Below are positions 49,398-62,154 of a DNA stretch of 64,000 nt, in pieces; positions within the stretch are counted from its first letter, which is position 1; each line of letters begins with the position of its first letter. The translations under genes were made by a program, and so were the position numbers. Where the stretch lies: assembly GCA_036873135.1 (NCBI GenBank), contig JAPTYO010000007.1:12940763-13004762 (forward strand), in the 5' to 3' direction. The notes under the pieces are model-generated. The model worked only from the letters and a program-made list of their open reading frames with translations, did not search any database and was not told the origin of the DNA. This DNA comes from Clarkia xantiana subsp. parviflora. Lineage: Eukaryota; Streptophyta; Magnoliopsida; Myrtales; Onagraceae.

Positions 49398-50320
49398 GGG
49401 TGTAAATGAGTTGAATTGAGCCAAATGTTTATTAAGTTCGACTTAATTAAACTCACATTTTTAAACTCGAACTCGATTTGCATCGACATAATCAAGCTTA
49501 AGTTGACTCGTAAGCTCATTATATATTATAATAAGTTAGAATTCTCATAACTATTCGATTCGATCAACTCGTAAACTCAAAATGCATCATAATAAATTAA
49601 CATTTCGCGTTACTGCAATTATCGACTTGAAGTCATATGAGTTATGTATACTATAAAGCTCGATAAACTCGCAAGTACTTCGAACTAGGGGTGTAAACGA
49701 GTCAGCTACTCGTGAGCTATTCGGGATCGACTTAGACAAAACTCGGATTCGACTTAAAAAAATTCGAGTCAAGCTGAGCTTGAGTCGATCTTTCTGGTAC
49801 GCCGAGTCGAGCTCAAGCTTGATAATACTCGTTCGAGTTACTCGCGAGCCTAAACGAGTATCGAGTTCGAATTTATAAGTCGAGACGAACTTAATTCTTA
49901 TTATTATTTAATAATAATTAATTATTATATAAGTTAATCGAGATCCAGTTTAGTTGAGTCGAGCTCGATTTTTTTAGTTATGAGAAATGTTAATTTAATG
50001 TGATATATAATTGACTAACGAGTCGAGTCAAGCCGAGCTCGATTATGTCGAGTTTGGATTCGAGTCGAGTTCGAGTTTCAAAATTAGAGCTTGATTGAGT
50101 TCGAACTCGAGTTCGAGCTTGGACAATACTAATCGAGTCAAGTCGAGTTTAACAGATACTCAGCTCAACTAGACTCGTTTACACCTCTAATTCAAATTGA
50201 GTATTATCATACTAAAATATTCGACCCACCCTCGATTCGTTGCGAATTTTTAAATCAAATTTGAGTTTTAACGAATTGATTCCAAATAGCAGACAAATAT
50301 TTGATTCACTTACATCCTTA
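49398..50320. mobile_element. CGAGTC-family hAT-like element carrying a nested relative
   Basis: The outer copy begins GGGGTGTAAATGAGTTGA near 49398 and ends TTTGATTCACTTACATCCTTA near 50320. Between its halves sits the copy at 49686-50189. The outer halves are more diverged from the family, consistent with greater age. Confidence 0.7.
49686..50189. mobile_element. Nested CGAGTC-family hAT-like element, 504 bp
   Basis: It starts TAGGGGTGTAAACGAGTCAG and ends AGACTCGTTTACACCTCTA. Its length is nearly that of the 501-bp copy at 5864. The 8-bp flanks CTTCGAAC / ATTCAAAT match at only five positions. Confidence 0.8.
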
Positions 50321-51430
50321 TAAACTGGTGTAAGCGCTTTATCAAAAAAAAAAAAACTAGTGTAAGCGCGTTCCATTTATTATTTTATTAATTTTTGTGT
50401 GGCCAACATTAACTCCAACGTCTTGCTATTATTTACTAACAGTATAATAATTATAAATAATAAATTATCATTAGATTTTGTCGAAGGGACCATGACCATT
50501 ATTCTTCCGGTGGGGACAATGCATGTATGTACAGTGAACTTGTATAAATTCTGCCACAACGTCTTGAGACTACTATATACTCTATTGAGTTCATTGAATC
50601 GATTTCCTTCTTTCATTTTCTTTGTTTTTTGGTTATCACCGCAGGGATTTTTTAAAAATAAATAATTATATATGAAGCATTTTCTTGCATCTTTCTTATA
50701 GTTAATTATTATTAATTATAAACTTTCATGCATACTTCATAATTATCTATAAATATTCTTATGCTTGAAATTACGATTTTTTTTTATGGTAAAAATTGAA
50801 CTATAAACAAATAAGGAAAAAAATGCAGTTATTTAAATAAAAATATGCATTCTTAACATTTGAGGGACAGTTTATCCCCTAACCTTTTTTTAGCGCTGTT
50901 TCTACAGATATTTAATTAGTTACACTTTAATTGATATTGAATTTTATATGCTTGGGGTTTAAAAGTGTATCATTTTATGAATTCGTATATATATATATAT
51001 ATATAAAAAGGACAGGGAATGTTAATTTCAGATGTAATAATTGAAAAGGTAACTTCAACTGATGTTAACCTTATTTAGTCATTGTCTAGCTGATGCTAAC
51101 TTTGCGAGTTGATCTTTTTGTGGATCATGTTAGAGTGGGTCTTGCTAACTAGTACGAGAAATGTTAAAAAGAGCTAATTAATTAACTTATGAAATATTAA
51201 TTAATTATTATAATAATTAGAAAAGGGACGGTGGTTGGGTTGGGGTGTGAGGAGGAGGTGATGGAGACTTTGCAATCTATTTTTCTTTCCCAAACAAAAA
51301 AGAAGACAGCTGTGCTTTCCTCTTCAACCTCTCTCATTAATGCCCTCCCATCCTCCACCTTACCTCTTTAGTTTTAAATGTAATATATAAATCCATATCA
51401 TTCTTTGTCCTATATATATACTTTTTAATT

Positions 51431-51432
<2 letters not shown>
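50321..51432. other. AT-rich spacer
   Basis: No gene or RNA recognised; a short TA run at about 50986-51004. Confidence 0.5.

Positions 51433-51514
<82 letters not shown>
51433..51514. repeat. (TA)41 microsatellite
   Basis: An uninterrupted TA run of about 82 bases, self-complementary along its whole length. Confidence 0.95.
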
Positions 51515-51515
<1 letters not shown>

Positions 51516-51639
51516 GGACTGAATTGCAAATACACTGTAAATTGTGTGCCAGGGTTTGATACATATTTATATATAAAGATAAGAAATAGCACGTACTGAT
51601 TCCACGCTTTTTCATTAATAAGTAAATATGTATGTAATT

Positions 51640-51975
51640 AGGTATAATATATTTAATCATTTGTAATTAGGTATAATATATTTAATCATTTTTTTTTGGT
51701 GCAATATTTTTTTAATATACTTTTAGTGCAATATGTTTGAAGCTTGTAAACTTTTGGTGCATCCGTAAGTCAACTATTAATGTTTACTGTTAAATTTTCA
51801 TGTGACTAGCCAATGGTTAGTCATATGACTATTTAACGGTCAACATTAACAGTTGACTAACAGATTCACCAAAAGTTTACAAGTTCCAAACGTATTGCAT
51901 TAAAAGTACTAAAAAAATGTTACACCAAATATAAAAAATTGTTAAACATGTTGTACCAAAATATCTATTAACCCT
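51640..51975. mobile_element. Fold-back MITE-like element, about 330 bp
   Basis: The left arm (TTGGTGCAATATTTTTTTAA, GCTTGTAAACTTTTGGTGCA) and the right arm (CACCAAAAGTTTACAAGTTC, AATGTTACACCAAATATAAA) are inverted copies over about 120 bp around a short centre (ATGGTTAGTCATATGAC). A 29-bp direct duplication TGTAATTAGGTATAATATAT... sits at its left edge. Confidence 0.7.
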
Positions 51976-52025
51976 TCATTAATTATGAGTTTCAGATCGA
52001 GTTATGAGAATAGAAAAATTACTAC

Positions 52026-52740
52026 CGGCATGTTTGGTTCGTGGAATAGGGAATAAGGAATAAGGAATAGGGAATAGGAATAGGGAATAAGGAATATGTA
52101 ATATTAATATGATGTTGTTTGGTTGACATGAGGAATAATGAATGATGATTCTGAATCCAATGTTTGGTTGATAAAATGATAGTGAGAAAGGAATGGAATA
52201 AGTCCAAATTGACAGATATACCCTTTTGCTACATATATTAATCAAATTAACAATGAAAAATTCAAATCATATATTATTAAATGAAAAATTGATTATTTTT
52301 TTTTACAAAATACAAATTTTTTAAAGGATTTTTAAATTTTTTTTTTTTCGATATTGTAAAATTCACTATAGCTAATATAACATTTTGTAAAGTGAAAAAA
52401 CATGTTAAATTATTATTATTAATTAAATTAAAATATGATCACGAGATGGACATGCATAATAAGGGCAGTCGATAGTCGCGAGATAGATGCAGTGCGTGAG
52501 AGAATTATAATTTCTATATAATAAATAAATTAGATTAGGGTTAAATTTGTATTTTTTTTTATTTCTAATTTTTATTTTAGATAATGTGGAATAGGTAAAC
52601 CTAGGGGTTAGGCTAGGATTATGTATTCCTTCAAAATTGGCAATTAAGAATCCTAATTCCACACAATTAATTAACCAAACAACGTAATAGGGAATACCCA
52701 TTACCTATTTCATATTCCATTATGTGAACCAAACATGCCG
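52026..52740. mobile_element. PIF/Harbinger-like non-autonomous element, 715 bp
   Basis: Inverted termini CGGCATGTTTGGTTC / GAACCAAACATGCCG (52026, 52740) are flanked by TAC on both sides (52023-52025, 52741-52743), the 3-bp duplication size of PIF/Harbinger. A second inward GTTTGGTTGA / TAACCAAAC pair continues the symmetry. The left end has an array of GGAATARGGAATA motifs. No transposase. Confidence 0.75.
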
Positions 52741-52743
52741 TAC

Positions 52744-54914
52744 AAGAAAGCTATTCGTTTGCGAGGGACATATAAACCAGGGAATGCTGACAAATTTCTT
52801 ACAAATATAACTTAAAAAAAAAGTTATAAAAGAATGACTCCTAATAAAAAAATTGGCTAAAACTGATAAGGAAAATCTCTTATAAAATTTTGAAGTTTTA
52901 TAAAAAATTACCCTCGAAACTTAATAGATTCCTTGAAAAACTCTATATTAATTTATAAGAGATTGTTTTCCTTAAAAAAAATCTGAATATGCACAACTAT
53001 TACTTTAGCCGATACGAATTAATCCGGACGAATGATAATAATTTTTAGGTATAAAAGAAGTAGGTGAATATACTACCTAATTTAGCTCTAAAGACATCCC
53101 TTGAGAAAAAAAAAAAAAAAATAGGGTCAGAATGTGATGGTTCTATTATTATGCATACACTTGCTTTCTTTTGTAGATTTCTTGACATCTCTATACGTAA
53201 GGATGAGAAGCACTTCCTATCATTTGGTAAGTATGGTTGTCTGATCATTGGAATATGAGGGACTTTTTAGAATATATATTAATTAATGGAATCATATTAC
53301 GAAATATTATATTGCATATGTTTACTATATATATATTTAGGGACCCTGAATAGCTACTGTAGAAGTTGATCATTTTCATTCAAATTAGGAAACAAGATGT
53401 TTGACTTTGGACATAGTTGTTTTTTTATAACGAACTTTGGACATGTTATTATAATAACATACAAAATTATGCCATGTACGCAAATCGTTATAATAATTGT
53501 ATAAATAGATGGAGTCTTTACGTGCGAGATCGTCAACTTTGCTATTGTGTTATTTTAGTTTTAAAATAGTTATTTACTAGTTACTATGCCGTCATGTGTA
53601 GAAATGAACATTAAAATAGATTGAAAAAGTTACTTGTGATACAAAAAGATATGAATGAAATATTTAGTAGACGCTATTACGTAATTATAAATAATAATTT
53701 AAGGGATTTAATGTAATAATATTGTTAGATTTTGTTATATACGAAGTTGTCCAATGTATTTCTTCTATTGATATTTATTAACTAAAGAAAAGATATATTG
53801 TCTCGTAAGGTTAAAATGTTTTCAAAATTTAAAATGAAAAAAACTTCACATAATTTACTCAACAATTTTATCCAACTACAAAGATATGCTAATCGTGTTA
53901 TCTTACCATGCACCACCAATAACTTCAACAACAAAATCATTCACTCCGATTTCGATTGTAAGAAACTGGGGTGGGATTTGATTTTGAGGTAGTCTTTCTC
54001 TTGTATCCATGTCTTAACACTTTGGTCATTAGCTAATGAAGTGGGTGCAATCATATCATCTAGTGGATGGCATGCCACGGAAATAAAGGCATATGTGGTG
54101 TCGATTTTCAGATTCATTGAACTACATTCGAGCAATATTTTTTTAAAACATATTCTTGATGGTAATTTTAAAATATCTATGCATTGTACTAATTAATCTT
54201 TACAATTGATGAAGAATAACAAAAAAAAATTAGATCGAGTTCTCAAAATGAGAGAATCCATTAATTTGTGCGCGGAAAAAATAAACAATTCATACGAGAA
54301 AGAAGATATATTCTTGTTGATTAATGGACTGCTTATGTAAAATATATTTTTCTGTTAAATTTTCTATTCAATTCAATAAAACATGTTACCTCCTTTGACA
54401 TTCAAAAAAGTTGGAAAATTTATTTATTAAAAAAATCTATTAAATATCAAACTCAGTTAAAAATGTATTTATAAATTTTTTCTTCTATTAGATAACGCAT
54501 TCAATTCTTTAAAAAATGTAGCATTCTAAAATGTAGAAAAAAAATAGCATTAGTTTATCTTTTAAAAACTTGGAAATAAAAAAAGCATTCTTTAGCCTAC
54601 TATAAAGTTGAAAAATCTAAAAAGTTAGGATTTTTTTTAATCAAATCTAAATTGATATAATAACCTCAGCTTTTGATGGCTAGTAAATAGCAACTGAGCT
54701 ACTATAAATGTAGATGAACGTATTGAGAGAAAACAGTTTACTGTCGTGACTTTATTGTTCTCCTTCTTATAGATTGATTTACATATACAAATTTATCAAA
54801 ATGGTAATAGATGATCTACAAAAGGAAACTAGTTTAAATACATACTATCTATAAGGAGAAGACAATGTATAAGGAAAAACAACATATGGAAGTATAATAA
54901 GTATAACATGCATC
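52744..54914. other. AT-rich spacer
   Basis: No gene or RNA recognised. Short ORFs (for example 53941-54135 on the minus strand) have no recognisable domain. Confidence 0.5.
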
Positions 54915-55168
54915 CAGCTTAAGCTGGAGTTGTAGAAGAGTAGATATTACGCAAATCCAGCTTGACAACAAGATTATTAAATTTTGGTTGTTAAAGATAT
55001 TTTGTGAAAACTTTTGCAAACTGATTGTGAGTAAGAACATGAAACACTTTGAGAAAATCGTTTTGAACCTTGTCGCAGACGAAATAACGGTTAACTTCAA
55101 TATTTTTGGTACGTTCATAAAAAAAGTGGGTTGTTTACTATGTGTAAAGCCTCTTGATTGTTACATTA
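54915..55168 (-). pseudogene. Ty1/copia RNase H C-terminal relic
   Basis: On the minus strand the reading is CNNQEALHIVNNPLF, then after a frameshift YERTKNIEVNRYFVCDKV, FLKVFHVLTHNQFAKVFTK and a final KLDLRNIYSSTTPA. These match in order the end of copia RNase H (the DN(Q)xAL..NP.FHERTKHIE block and the LADIFTK block). The frameshift and in-frame stop show it is inactive. No LTR or reverse transcriptase was recognised nearby, so this is an isolated fragment. Confidence 0.8.
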
Positions 55169-55169
55169 A

Positions 55170-56003
55170 AGTGAAATTTGTGATGCATCATAATTGATTG
55201 TGCATACAAGAGACACTATCCAAATGAGCTCACTAGTTTATAAGGTCATATCGCAATATTGTATCCAGATCCATTTGTCGCAAACTTTATATTTGCGATA
55301 AACAACTGAAATGCACTATTCAAATTTCACATGAATATATATTCTTATTAATACATATATCTAAATTAAAAACTTGCATATGTTATCTAGTATTTATGTA
55401 CCTAAAATGCTAGTCATATTATATTGGGTAGTTAAAGGTTCATTATTAATTAGAGGCTTTCAGTTTGGTCTTTGTAAATGTAAAATATTTATGGTCATTT
55501 TTTACTTACCTATGAACTAATTTCAGGCAAGTGAATATTAATATATGTGTAAGTAAATATGTTATATATATTGCTCTTCTGATAAGCCTTGTGTATTGCT
55601 TTCCTGGTAAGCCTTATATGACACGAGAAACTAAAATATTCATGATCAACATTTTACCCTCTTACGAACCGAACTCATTGTGACCGAAGATTATTCTAGT
55701 CGTGGATCAAACATGCTACAACAGTTGTTCTCTTTGTAGGGCGCCTAGGACACGGAAAAATCTTTAAATAGTTATTGTATGGCAATTATACCGTTGGATT
55801 TTGTTTTTTTTTTTTTTCTCTCATATGATGGTCTTAGGGGGCATCACATGTAGCATGTTGACTTCATGCCTAACTATTCTCTGCTCGCACACAATCAATT
55901 CATAGGTGGTAACATGTTGATCCTAAATATATTTTTCATCTAAATTTTCAATAGGAGTTGAGCCCTAATAATACTATTTTACATCTTGCGTTTATTCTAG
56001 TAC

Positions 56004-56039
<36 letters not shown>

Positions 56040-57697
56040 TAAGAGCATTTACAATGTATCAATTTTTTAAAGGATAATTCTTCCGTCTGATATAATATTT
56101 TTTCTCTATTTATGCATTGGAGTAAGACTTTTTTTCTTGTACAACTCCTCTTGGTGGGGTACACTTTTACTCTATATAACATGTCGATTAATTGGGTCTA
56201 TATGATACAAAGTGATAGTAATTGGATTTGTGTATTGTGAATGTGATGCTCTAATGGAATGCTTCAAAAGTAGAGCACGCAAATTTATTGCTAAAGATGG
56301 TGTTTTTTTTTTAGTATTTCCCAGACACAAACAAGTCAAACCGCTGGTAATCCACTACGACGAGCCTCAGACTTCAATTAATGGCCGCTTTTATCCACCA
56401 ATCAGAAGAAGAATCCGTCATCTTTACCTTTAATTTTACTTTTTCATTTTTTTTTTTATAATTAATTATATTAATATACCAAAAGATTAATATTAATTAC
56501 ACTCATGTCCCGTCAACATCTATATAAATCGCTTTTGAGAAACAAGCACGCGCTAAGAGGAAAGTGTGGTTCACCGACCAGTAACAATGCGAATAGTTGA
56601 AGTTTCTTCCACCCCGATCGAGCGTGAGTACATGAACTAGGATGCGAGTGGGATTGATTAATGAAGACGTATTCGTAATTTCGAATGCTTTTTTTGTGAG
56701 TTTTGTCCAAGTCTGGCATTATGGGGTAGATGGGTCCCTACCTAAAATAACATTACCTTGTCGTCTATGTCTAAAGTCTAACTCCTAGTCCTTGCTGCGG
56801 TTCATCTTTTTTTATATTCCTTATTATTATTTTCAATAATAAGATAATTTGAAATTTGGAAGGAAGCAGAGTTTTGAGGGAGATATTATACATCAAAATA
56901 AATAGCCTCTCTTAGAAATCATTATCTTTATTACAGTTTTGTAAAATTAGATAGAAAACAAGTAAATGCTAACCGCGTAAGATTTTTTGATGTGTACACT
57001 AGATGAAATCGTTAAAAAATTGAAATTATTCTAATATAATACATTCAATTGGACGTTTAATTAAAAGATATCGTTGAAAATTGGTAGAAGTCAAATTAAA
57101 AGTATTTGCAAGTATTTCAATTTATTATTGACGAGTCCAACTTAGGTACATAATTGAAGACTTAAAGTGACCAAAATATGCTTATTTTACATATAATTTA
57201 ACAGAAATTACATTAATAGTATCAATTTTCTCGGATATCAAAAGTTCAGGTAGCCAATTTTAAAAGATTAAAATTCATGTAAAAATTTGTAACTAAGTAG
57301 AGAGAACTTTGTATGATTAACGGAGATAACATAATTTCACTTAGCCGAACTAAGTAGTTAAGAGTAAATCTAATCAATATTTCATCTGAGACGACGTATC
57401 ATCTTCCACAATTATTTATATATAAAACTGACATATTTATATAGCAAAATATATTAATAACAATCTCCATCTTAAACCTTTACTGCTTTACATCTTAAAT
57501 CGATCACGTAATGAATGATATTTGGCATCCTTTTAGCTAATAAATATAAATATTAATTTTCCCCTTCTCATGGTTATTCTACCCATCATTTGGAATTGTT
57601 AGTTGACTGATTTCGGATAAAAACTATATATTGATTGTCTCTAAACTAACCTTGATGTTTTCTTTCCAAGAAAAAATATTTGGGGCAATCATTGGCC
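55170..57697. other. AT-rich spacer
   Basis: No gene or RNA recognised. T runs occur at about 55804-55818 and 56007-56030. Confidence 0.5.
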
Positions 57698-58567
57698 AAC
57701 GAAGTAAGATAATTTTGAATTTTTTAAACATGTAATATATTGTAGTGATTTAATATTTTATCTTTTAACTAGAGGTTAATAGTTACCTAAGGTTGGTTGG
57801 ACCAACTGGTAAAACGAGTTATGTTCCTGTGGGTGACCCGAGATCGAAACCCGTCGGAGACACCGCCTTGGGGAGGACTTTAACATTAACGCGGGACTTC
57901 TCTTTTGGAAGAAGGGTTTCCACTGGAGTTTCATACTTTAAAAGTCGACCTCCTCAAATGTCGTTGTCGATCTTTTGTCTTTATCTCGTTAATACGAATA
58001 AGAAAGGTCGACGACTCTTCCTTGTCTTTCAAACGTACTCGACTTTATGCTCGTAATATCGGGTTTAATCATAACCCAACAAGACCCGTCAAAACTCTAC
58101 AAATAAAAATTACTCTAAGATAATTTTGAACCAACTTTTGTATTTTGGATCTTATTATGAATAGTCATTTGTTTAGGCTATATAAATTTTCTCTAGTTTT
58201 TCCGAATGAGAAAAATAATAATAAAAATAACAAAATAGTATGTTTGGGCCAGCGAAGTAAGATAATTTTGAATTTTTTTACAATGTAATATATTGTAGTG
58301 ATTTAATATTTTATCTTTTAACTAGAGGTTAATGGTTAGCCAAGATTTGTTGGACCAACTGGTAAAATGAGTTGGGATCTCGTAACGACCCAAGGTTGAA
58401 ACCTGCCGAAAACACCGGATTGGGAGGGCAACAGCATATAAAGTAAAATAATTTTGAACAAACTTTTGTATTTTGGATCTTATTATGAACAGTCATTTGT
58501 TTAGGCTATAGAAATTTTCACTAGTTTTTCTGAATGAGAATAATAATAATAATAATAAAATAGTATG
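57698..58567. repeat. Tandem duplication with internal SINE-like sequence
   Basis: Unit 1 (57698 to ~58243) and unit 2 (~58250 to 58567) share the left block GAAGTAAGATAATTTTGAAT...AACTAGAGGTTAAT and the right block ACTTTTGTATTTTGGATCTT...ATAGTATGT. Unit 2 lacks about 230 bases from the middle of unit 1. Both contain GTTGGACCAACTGGTAAAAY followed by a B-box-like GATCGAAACCC or GGTTGAAACC, hinting at a tRNA-derived SINE within the duplicated segment. Confidence 0.75.
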
Positions 58568-59366
58568 TAAAGCCTAGCCTTTATATATATTATATATATG
58601 TGTGTAATATAATAGTTAAAAATCACTGTGAAACTTTGACCTTTTACTTGACTAACACATTCACAAAAAATGAAATGTATTGTCTAATCAAAAAAGACTT
58701 AAAAAAAATCATTTTGTCAGTTTTATATATGATAATAATAATATAAGTCTGTGGTGTAAATTTATTAACTTTTGGAATAAAAGAGTGGAAAAATAGAGAT
58801 GGGCTGGGACTGGGGAGTACGGTGCTTTAGGTTTGCATGCAGAAAACGATAGACGCCCCAATAATGAAGAGAGAGAAAGAGAGAGCTTTTGGTGTTTTGT
58901 CTTGTTGCTCAAGGGTGCGAATGTTGGAATCATGGAAGCAGATCAGAGGCTGAGAATGGCGGCAACCCGTAATTTCTCATCTCTTCTTCTTCTTATACTT
59001 AAATCCCCTTCCACTCCCCTCAATCTTCATATAACTTTAAAAATTTGCTAGAGAGAGAAAGAAAGAAAGACGACATGGGTCCTTGTTCGGTCTCTTGAGT
59101 TTGAAGACAGCAGCCCTTGACGGATTCCAAAAGCTAGAAAGGAAGAAGCAGACTAGACTAGACGTCGTCGTCGCCGTGTCTGTCTGCATCTAGCTCTGAG
59201 TATTATCTGGAAAAAGCTCTTCTAGTTGCAGTACGTGAAACCCTCAACGAGCCAATCTTGTTCATTTTTGGTCATTAAAAGCTGAAAAAAGAAACAAGCC
59301 CAGAAGAGAATATTGTCGTTGAGTGAAAACAGAGCATCTGATAAACATACACACAGACACAGAAAA
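58568..59366. other. GRF promoter and 5' leader
   Basis: It contains GAGAGA/GAAAGA-rich stretches (58870-58888, 59050-59070). CATATAACTTTAAAAA near 59027 might serve as a TATA region. The leader before the GRF ATG should be about 300 bases. The ORF at 58833-59051 has no recognisable domain and is probably leader or promoter sequence. Confidence 0.5.
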
Positions 59367-61569
59367 ATGATGATCCATCATGAGAATCATCACCGTGGAG
59401 GTGGAGCTGGAAGGCCAGCTGAAAGGATTCCTCCTCCTCCTACGCAGCAGCAGCCTTTTGATTCTTACCCCTCAGGTAACTAACTAACTAAGTTCAAAGT
59501 TTCTATCTTTTATTCTACCAGTTTGATGATAATAATTATGAAAAATATATGGAGCTCCTCTGTTTTTTGAACTGTGGCTGTATGGTGTGTGTTTTGAAGG
59601 TATGGCGGTGACTCTAGGTCTTGGGTATCCATTTACCCCAGCGCAGTGGAAAGAACTAGAGAGACAAGCCATGATATACAAGTGCATGGTGGCTAATGTT
59701 CCAGTGCCTTCTGAGCTTCTGTTGCCCCTCACTACTGATCCACGCCTCTCCTGTATGTATTAGCTCATTTTTTACTTTCTACTGTGCTTTGTGGCTTTAT
59801 CATCCATGTTCCTCCACAATTAGCTTGGTTAGCTAATGCAATTTTAAATTTTTACTGGATGTAGATCTATACTAGGGTATAGTCTTGGTTAATGTAAAGT
59901 TCCCAATTTGTCTAGTTATATCAATTCTTTCATGGTGGGTGATTCTTGGATAAGTTAGATATAAACAAAAGATTTGACCCAGATTGATTAACGAAATTCT
60001 CTTTCTTGGTTCTAGATTGTGGTTTTGGGTTATCTTGTTCTGTAAATTTTGGTGCAAATTTAATCCTGATCTTTGTAAGAACTACCTGTTCCTAGTACTA
60101 GGATAGGGACAGAGGCAGACAGAAACATAGACATTGTTGTGATGAATGTTGTGTTTGTTACAGTGAACAGTGGTTACAGTCTGAAATTTGGTAGAGATGG
60201 AGATCCGGAGCCAGGGAGATGCAAGCGAACAGATGGGAAAAAATGGAGGTGCTCAAAAGATGCAGCGCCGGATCAGAAGTACTGCGAGAAACACTTAAAC
60301 CGAGGCCGCCCTCGTTCAAGAAAGCTTGTGGAAGCCTCTGGTTCTGCTTCCAACAAGAAGACCTGCCATGCCCACCTTCCTAACCCTTCTCCTACTGCTG
60401 TTTCAACAAATTATGGCCATGGTGGAGTTGCAGCAGCTAGAAGCCATGCTCCAGTGTTCCTTCAGGGCAGCAACCATGGTGGTTTTGAGCATGCCACTTC
60501 CTTGTTCCCACACAAAGAATCTAGGTGAGGAATCATTTTCATTCCCCTCAATGAAGTAGATATATTTGAAGGGGTTAATGGCTAAAAGCACCAACCGCAC
60601 TTTTTGCAAACTATGTTGATTTCTTCATTAAGACGTAACGGTAATCGCACATTTGACATTTTCCCATGAAATGGATGTTACATATACGATCTCAGTCATG
60701 ATTTAACCGAAAAATCAATATGCGATTGCACATTATTATTTGGTTAATTTTATTTTTGTCAAGAAAACAAGTTCTTTCTGGTTTAGGGTAATTAACCCAT
60801 ATTTGAAGTAAAAACTCTTCGTATCCAATATTCGTGTTCATCCAGAGTTTTGTCTGTTGTATATGTTAAAATACGCATTTGATGAATAAGTATAACTTGA
60901 TTAACGATATAATGTTGATGTTTTTCTTAAGAATAATCTAGTAATTAATTAACCTGCCTGGCCTGGCCTGGCTTTGAGTATATAAAGTTGAGTTTTTGTC
61001 CAAGTGTTTATTGGTGGTGATAGTGATAGTGTATGAAATGTTGTTGAAGGGGATTGGAGTGGCTGATGATAGGAGAGCCACAGCCTCAGCTTTCTGAGGA
61101 GACCCTGAATCTGAACTCAAGTTATGAAAATGGCAGAGGAAACCAGTTCAATGAATGTCTCTTCTCCCTCAACTCAATAGAGAAACAACCCCACCACAAC
61201 ACAGAGACCACCAGGGGATTCATTGATGCTTGGTCTGATAATTCCAAGCATGCTCCTTCCTCAGCAACAGCACCACATGAGAAGCAGCTGTCACTTTCCA
61301 TGGATGACGAAATGGGTGGTCGGATCCACATGGGGCTCGGGGTCACCAACTGGGACTACAATAATAACACCACCAAGTCGTCCCACCCTTCGTGGGTCGG
61401 GTCCCCTTCATGGGTGTCCTCAACTGCGCCTGGTGGGCCATTGGGCGAGGTTCTTCATCAAACACCAAGTTCACCTTCCCGGGTTCTGCAGAAAAAGCTC
61501 GGGTGTTTATCGGATAGCAGCGGGGAAGGATCGGTGGAACCGGAGATCACTCTGCAGTGGTTCAGTTAA
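59367..61569 (+). CDS. Growth-regulating factor (GRF), QLQ-WRC transcription factor, four exons
   Basis: Exons are 59367-59475, 59600-59752, 60164-60524 and 61050-61569; 1143 nt, 380 aa, normal for the family. GRFs are nuclear regulators that, with GIF co-activators, promote cell proliferation in leaves and other organs. The QLQ domain (GIF binding) is at about 47-82: [31 protein letters not shown]. The WRC domain (DNA binding, nuclear signal) is at about 101-144, with zinc ligands C107, C117, C128 and H131 in [13 protein letters not shown] and [15 protein letters not shown]. The C-terminal GGPLGEVL resembles the GGPLAEVL motif common in the family. The miR396 site lies in exon 3. All exon phases agree (ends +1, +1, +2). 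The last intron (525 nt) is the longest. It is convergent with the IQD gene. Confidence 0.95.
60313..60333 (+). promoter_or_regulatory. miR396 target site in the GRF mRNA
   Basis: CGTTCAAGAAAGCTTGTGGAA is complementary to miR396 (UUCCACAGCUUUCUUGAACUG) with one extra base that bulges, the arrangement known for GRF targets. It encodes part of RSRKLVE at the end of the WRC domain. The site predicts mRNA cleavage or repression by miR396 in mature tissue. Confidence 0.9.
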
Positions 61570-62154
61570 ATGAAGTGGAGCAAGGGGATAAGGATGGATG
61601 GTACTTTGTGATGAATGATGGGATGGTTGTAGTATTTTGTTGTCTAGTATAGTAAGTAGTATGTTTGTTGAAGAAGAAGAAGAACTGGGAACTGCTCTGT
61701 CCTTCACCGACAGTTGGTAGAAGGAAAGGTAGAGGAGAGGGGCCTGATTCATTATTCCTTGGCTTGTGTTTGACCCTCCTTTGTTGAAAAATATCTTGTG
61801 TTTCCCTTCTATTTCTATCTTCTTCCTTGTCAGATGTTAACATGGATTCTGCATTGTATCTGACTTGGAACCCACTCTGCCTGCCTCCCTGCATTATTAA
61901 AAGTGTGTTCTTGTCTTGCCAATCTACTACATATGCATTTAAATTCCATCAAAACCAAAACTTCATTAAACTCCATCTTGTTAAGCCATAAATACTCGAG
62001 CAAAAGGGAGCCATTATCTAACCAACAACCAACACTTATAAAGTACAGACTTAACTAACTCACCAAATCCAACTTGCTAGGGAAGGCTCAAATAATAATA
62101 ACTTAAGTATGAATACTTTTATTGGGCTTGTAGCAGTCCTTCTGTGTTGGGGTT
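61570..62154. other. Convergent 3' spacer between GRF and IQD
   Basis: 586 bases separate the two stop codons. It should hold both 3' UTRs. No further gene seen. Confidence 0.6.
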
